Source: Dillenia suffruticosa (Eukaryota > Streptophyta > Magnoliopsida > Dilleniales > Dilleniaceae). From it: a stretch of DNA of 64,000 bases. Every line of letters starts with the position of its first letter. The stretch's first letter is position 1. Below are positions 59,603-64,000 of the stretch, one piece after another. The notes beneath the pieces are model-generated. The model ran no database searches. It saw only the letters and a program-made list of their open reading frames with translations, and had not been told where the DNA came from. The DNA lies in contig JAVTVX010000012.1 of NCBI GenBank assembly GCA_033439265.1, positions 7,429,001-7,493,000 of the forward strand. The letters are read 5' to 3'. The position numbers and the translations under genes were made by a program.

Positions 59603-61000
59603 CTCCTTTTATTGTGGGGTTGGGAAGAGTTCCATTGTATTCCTACTGTATTTTTGCTCTTAGTTCATGCCATTGCCTTTGTTAATGACCGGAAAAGGTG
59701 GTTATCTTGCTTGTATATATTGCCAAATATATATAATATTATTTTGTGTATATATTAATATGTATGTGGGTATATATAATAGTAATGTCTTGCTCATTTT
59801 CTATTGGTGCCTTCTGGATTGGTCTTCTGGAATACATATATACAGGACAATTTCTCAAACTCCTCCCCCCCCCAAAAAAACTCTCAAAAGAAGAATACAT
59901 TTTGTCTTTTCAAAGGCTTTCCTAACCAATTTCCAATCCAACATGCTCCACTCAATTGCCAGACATTCCCCTCAAATTTCCTCTATCTCATAATCATCTT
60001 GCTAACCACATCCTCCTTGCCAATACCCACAATTTACTTTACTAAAGATCTTAACCGTGGACCTACCTCACAAAAATCAACATCAAACATCATTCGCGGT
60101 TGAGCACCAAATAGGGGATTCTTCCCTTGCATTCTTTCCATTGTTTTGCTGAGTTTTGTGGTAATTATGAACAATCTGTTATTGGATTCTTTTCCATCCT
60201 TATATTGATGATCAAGAAGTCACTTGTCTTTTATGCCTTTTTAGTTTTTGTTGGGCTTGTAAAGCTTGAAATTATTTGGTGCTCTCTGATGATGCATTTT
60301 AAAAAAGGGAAATAGGTTTAAAAAATAAGGATGCAGGCCAAAAAATCTTCACAGAAAGAACTGCCATCTCAATACTATATCCTTTGAAGTAGGACTATAT
60401 ATTGATTATCCATTAAACAATGCCCTAGAAAAAAAAAAACCCTGCAACAAAGCTCCCAATTCATGAAAAATGAGCAAGATAACCACCTTTTCCTTCACTA
60501 ACAAGTGCAATGACATGAGCTAAGGGCAGAAATACAGTACGTGTACAATTTAACTCTTCCCATGTCTCCTTTAGAGTAAGGACTCGAACTATGATAAAAA
60601 TATATCTTTGTGACAATGCTTTGAAGTTAGAGTTTGGAATCTTGGTTCTTCCTGTGTTTTCTCTTGCAAATCTCTTTTTCAACGTCTTATTTTCTTCCCA
60701 GTGCCCCTTAACTAAATGGTGCTCTATGAATAAGTCATGAGCGAGTTTGCTTTTATAACTCCTAGATTTTCTTGGATTGGGAGAAAGTCAGCTAAATAGG
60801 ATTTGGCCCCCATGGTTCCCATTTGAATGACATAAAGCATGTTTTTATCTCTGAAGCATTGCATGGCCTACTGATATAATAAATTTTTAAAACATAGCTT
60901 CTACACGAACAAGACACAACATTCTTTCCCCATGTAACCTTTTATTTTACTAGTATTTGCTGTATTACAAAGTTTTCAAATCTACAAAAAGCCTTAGTTT

Positions 61001-61076
61001 CTTTCTTATATGGCTTTCTTTTTCTAACAAACATATATATATTTGCTTGGTAGAAAAAGAAAGCCATATAAGAAAG
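61001..61076. repeat. Perfect 26-bp inverted repeat with 24-nt loop
   Basis: Arms 61001-61026 and 61051-61076 are exactly complementary (core ATATGGCTTTCTTTTTCTA). The loop is TA-rich. It lies in the inferred intron before the FAR1-type coding exon and would form a strong hairpin in RNA. Confidence 0.9.
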
Positions 61077-61838
61077 CCTTAATTGCTCAGACTATTCGGA
61101 TAAGTTTTTCTCATTAAAGCTCAAATATCGACTTAAATGTGTTTACCTTTTCTTTTCAAGAATTTAAGCCTTTTTTGTCTTAGCATTTTAAATTTCATGA
61201 GTTCTCAATTTAATTGTAATCCTTTTGCTTGTTATTTATTTATATTTTATTTTTTGTAAAAGCTCTCAAACACAACTGATTGTGACTCTTGATGCACCGG
61301 TATGTTAGACATATTTTAGGTGCATATTGGCATTTGAAATTTGAGACTTGAGATGCTTATATAGATAAAAAAGGAAATTCTTGTAGAAACTTATTTCTAG
61401 TCCTTGCTCTGGATAAAGCTAGGTGACAATTATGCAACTTGCTTAATTAAACTATCAAATCACTATTATACTTATTTTTGGCAGAATTTGAGTGCATTTT
61501 TTAGAGCTAGTAGTGCTTTAAACATATGCAGGCTCGTCTACTCTATTTAAAAAGCATCAACAAACTAAAAACAAGTTTGATTGTAGTATTACACTCTGAC
61601 AATCACCTAAATTTATTAAAAATGTATGAGATATCACGTGGGTATTCTAAGGTGTTTATATAAAAAGAATTGAAGAATCTTGTCTTTGATTGTAGAAACA
61701 ATTATTCTCTGTATCTTTCTCTCTCTTATGGGCATCTGACTTTTTAAATAATATGCTCCTGGAAAAAGGATCATGATTAGCTGTCTTTATTTTCTTTTTT
61801 CCTTTTTCTCTACTAGAGTTTTGCTTTCACCATTACTG

Positions 61839-62378
61839 ATGGAGATCCAAAGTCAGGTAGACCTTAATCAGCAAAAGATGATGCTTCCACCACCTCCAGG
61901 ATCATTTAATGATCGCGAGGACCTGATTAAACATGTTAGAGAGTTTGCTGCAAAGCAAGGATACGTAGTGACTATTAAAAAGTCTAGGAAGGATAGGCGA
62001 GTTATTCTTGGTTGTGATAGGGGAGGTGTCTACCGTAATAGACGAAAAATTGAAGAATGCAAGCGCAAAAGGAAAGCATCTTCACGTCTTATTAATTGTC
62101 CTTTTGAAGCTATTGGTAAAAAGGAAGCTGATAAGTGGGAACTTACCATAAAAAATGGAGAGCACAATCATGAACCTTTGAGCGACATATCTGAGCATCC
62201 ATATAGTCGTCGCTTTTCTGAGGAGGAGGTCAGACAAATAAAAGTGATGACTGAGGCAGGTGTAAAACCACGACAAGTGCTCAAGGCTCTCAAGGAAGGT
62301 AACCCAGAGCTTCAATCAACACCAAGGCATCTCTACAACCTCAAAGCTAAAATCCGTCAAGGAAATTTGTCAGGTTAG
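61839..62378 (+). CDS. FAR1-type DNA-binding-domain protein (exon, gene possibly longer)
   Basis: An open frame of 179 codons from ATG 61839 to TAG 62378. The FAR1/WRKY-GCM1-like zinc fold is seen in FNDREDLIKHVREFAAKQGY, the basic KKSRKDRR, a conserved Cys in LGCDRGG, then INCPFEA and NGEHNHEP with the paired histidines. These are the usual C-C-H-H ligand positions. A helical segment (FSEEEVRQIKVMTEAGVKPR, then HLYNLKAKIRQ) follows. The family descends from Mutator-like transposases and includes light-signalling factors FHY3/FAR1. The MULE transposase core and SWIM domains of full FHY3/FAR1 are absent. The exon starts just after an acceptor at 61816. Near its end TCAG|GTTAGC (62374) could be a donor, so the TAG may be intronic and the protein longer. 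Upstream ATG 61773 lies in the intron. Confidence 0.75.
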   Translation: MEIQSQVDLNQQKMMLPPPPGSFNDREDLIKHVREFAAKQGYVVTIKKSRKDRRVILGCDRGGVYRNRRKIEECKRKRKASSRLINCPFEAIGKKEADKWELTIKNGEHNHEPLSDISEHPYSRRFSEEEVRQIKVMTEAGVKPRQVLKALKEGNPELQSTPRHLYNLKAKIRQGNLSG

Positions 62379-64000
62379 CATGTCATTCAGGCTTCATCGT
62401 GAACACTGATATGCATGTTGTACGTATGTGTACAGTAGGAAACTTTTTTTTAATTATTATTATTTAAACTTCGTCCATGTTATTATAATTTTCTCTTGAA
62501 TGAGACACTTTAGAAACTATATTAAAACGATGCAAACATTCTAGTGTTATTGATAATAATTATGTAAAGTATCTCGAGTGTTTGAAAGCGTTCTAACGGT
62601 GTATAAGGAGTGTCCAACAATTGTTTGCAGTGTGTTGAGTGCTCAAAATTATGGGTTACCAGTTCATCTTGATTTTATAGTAACTTTACTGCCCAACTGG
62701 ATATATCGGTTTTTTAACAGCTATAATTGGATCAGCTGGTCGAAGTTCCCAAAAATGGCTTGGTCCAATTCTCCTTTCGTGGCCAATTCTGGTTTGATTT
62801 CGTTGCCTGAACCTATTTTATGTTTGGGTCTCGTCTAAATATGTCTATTTATAGCCCTTTTTCTTGTAAGTTTCAGATTTGGGCCACTTGGCTCTTCTCT
62901 AATATTTATATTTTGGCTTTCCAGCCCATTAATATAGCATTTCAAAAAGTCACAAATTCTTCACTTCTTTGTTCTTTCCCCCCTCTTTACAATCCATCTA
63001 TTCAAGTTAATATTAGTGATTCAGGAATTTAAAAAGGCCAATCATCACTCACTAAACAGGCCTCTCAAGAATCTTGGACAAAATTTAATCACCTTCCCAG
63101 AAAACAGTTATAGCTTATTTGGTAGATTAAAAGAAAGTATATAATGCTCCAAAAGATTACTAAAATTCAAGAAATTATTCAAACAGATTACCAAAATGAT
63201 TAATAGACCAGTAAGTTGTTTGAACAAATATTTGAAATTATAGATCAGATAAAACAAAACGTGTTGTTAAGCCATGTTTATGCCAAAAGAATTTTTTGCA
63301 TCTTTGTCAAAATTTTATGTAAAGCACAGGAGAAAAGACACTAAAAATTTGAGATCTCATCAAACCATAGTACTCCAAATTTTAGGGTGCCTGGTGTTAA
63401 AACGCATAGCCAAGTCATGGGCGGAAGAAGAAAGGAGGACAGAAAAGAGAGAGAAAACCTAACAAAACAACGGATGTGTTATGTCAGAAAACAAAATATT
63501 ATTGATATTAGGCGGTTCAGCTTGATTAATGCTTCCTAAATTTCATAGAAATCAGGACTTGGACTGAATTTTGATATTTTTCCCTTCTCTTCAACTGTAG
63601 GCCAACAAATTAAGCCCAAAAAAGCACGTGATTTGGCCCGTATTGGTAGTTTTATAGGTTTTTAATATTTTTTCCTACCCCTACTGAAAACGCTATTGAA
63701 GCATTAGGCGTGCCATGCGGCATATCCTGCATGCATTCAATGAGTAGTCGGCAATCTTGTTGGGCTTATATACAACTTCCATTTTGAAGTGTCTATTCTT
63801 CATAGGTATTAAGTTTAGCTTGTGCAAGGAAACCAAAACTGATTATTAATCAAAATTCATGTTTGAAACTCATGTAATTACCTTTTTTTGGTTTCAACTC
63901 AGGGTAGATCCGTGAAAATTCTCATTCAGTTAAATATGGTAGATTAAAATGGGACACCAAAAGAATTGACTATTATGAGAGGAATAAGAAAAACAAATAA
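62379..64000. other. Downstream region, no exon recognised
   Basis: If the FAR1-type gene continues past 62373, its next exons are not obvious here. ORFs 62578-62838 and 62820-63032 overlap in different frames and have no motifs. The rest is AT-rich. Confidence 0.45.

Noticed and set aside
1..64000. CRISPR arrays, operons, rRNA or tRNA genes
   Set aside because: None was seen. Repeats are microsatellites and transposon ends, and no sequence fits a full tRNA or rRNA.

Overview
This is nuclear DNA from a flowering plant, most likely a eudicot. The evidence is AT-rich intergenic DNA, GT-AG (and two GC-AG) introns, decayed Ty1/copia and Ty3/gypsy retrotransposons, CACTA and Mutator-like DNA elements, many long GA/CT microsatellites, and plant-specific gene families (Dof, malectin-domain KIN-14 kinesin, B1-type cyclin with an MSA promoter element, FAR1-type protein). 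The window begins exactly at a HindIII site, which may be a clone end. No bacterial, viral or organellar block was seen.

Layout. 1-445: the last two exons of a cinnamyl-alcohol/mannitol dehydrogenase (CAD) gene. 1907-4553: a probable long solo LTR with a GC-rich island. 4870-5320: an antisense CAD pseudogene. 7195-10595: a heavily decayed copia relic on the minus strand. 11107-11536: an unrecognised broken coding relic. 12760-18600: two gypsy gag relics of one family. The first is interrupted by a complete 897-bp CACTA-type element and followed by a GA/CT-rich foldback and one Mutator-like terminus. About 18.6-27.2 kb: AT-rich DNA with no gene that I can support. 27682-28701: an intact single-exon Dof transcription factor gene. 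28.7-36.1 kb: AT-rich spacer with microsatellites. 36073-41742 (minus): a complete 19-exon KIN-14 kinesin gene with an N-terminal malectin-like domain (1064 aa). 47914-50401 (plus): a complete 9-exon B1-type cyclin gene (441 aa). 51736-56823: an almost full-length copia retrotransposon with both LTRs and inactivating stops. 58030-62378: a probable FAR1-type gene, with an inferred non-coding first exon and an intron carrying an 833-bp Mutator-like element with 10-bp target duplications. The 3' end of this gene is unresolved.

How the genes relate. The kinesin and the cyclin are divergently transcribed, about 6.2 kb apart. Each has a full match to the MSA consensus (YCYAACGGYYA) just upstream of its start, so both are predicted to be switched on at G2/M by three-repeat MYB factors. 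The CAD gene and the CAD pseudogene suggest a local family cluster. The rest is transposon accretion. I found no convincing new multi-gene system. The best leads are the G2/M gene pair, the palindrome-bearing Mutator-like family seen at two places, and the nested CACTA insertion. All gene models are read by eye from splice signals and family motifs; no transcript or database search was available.
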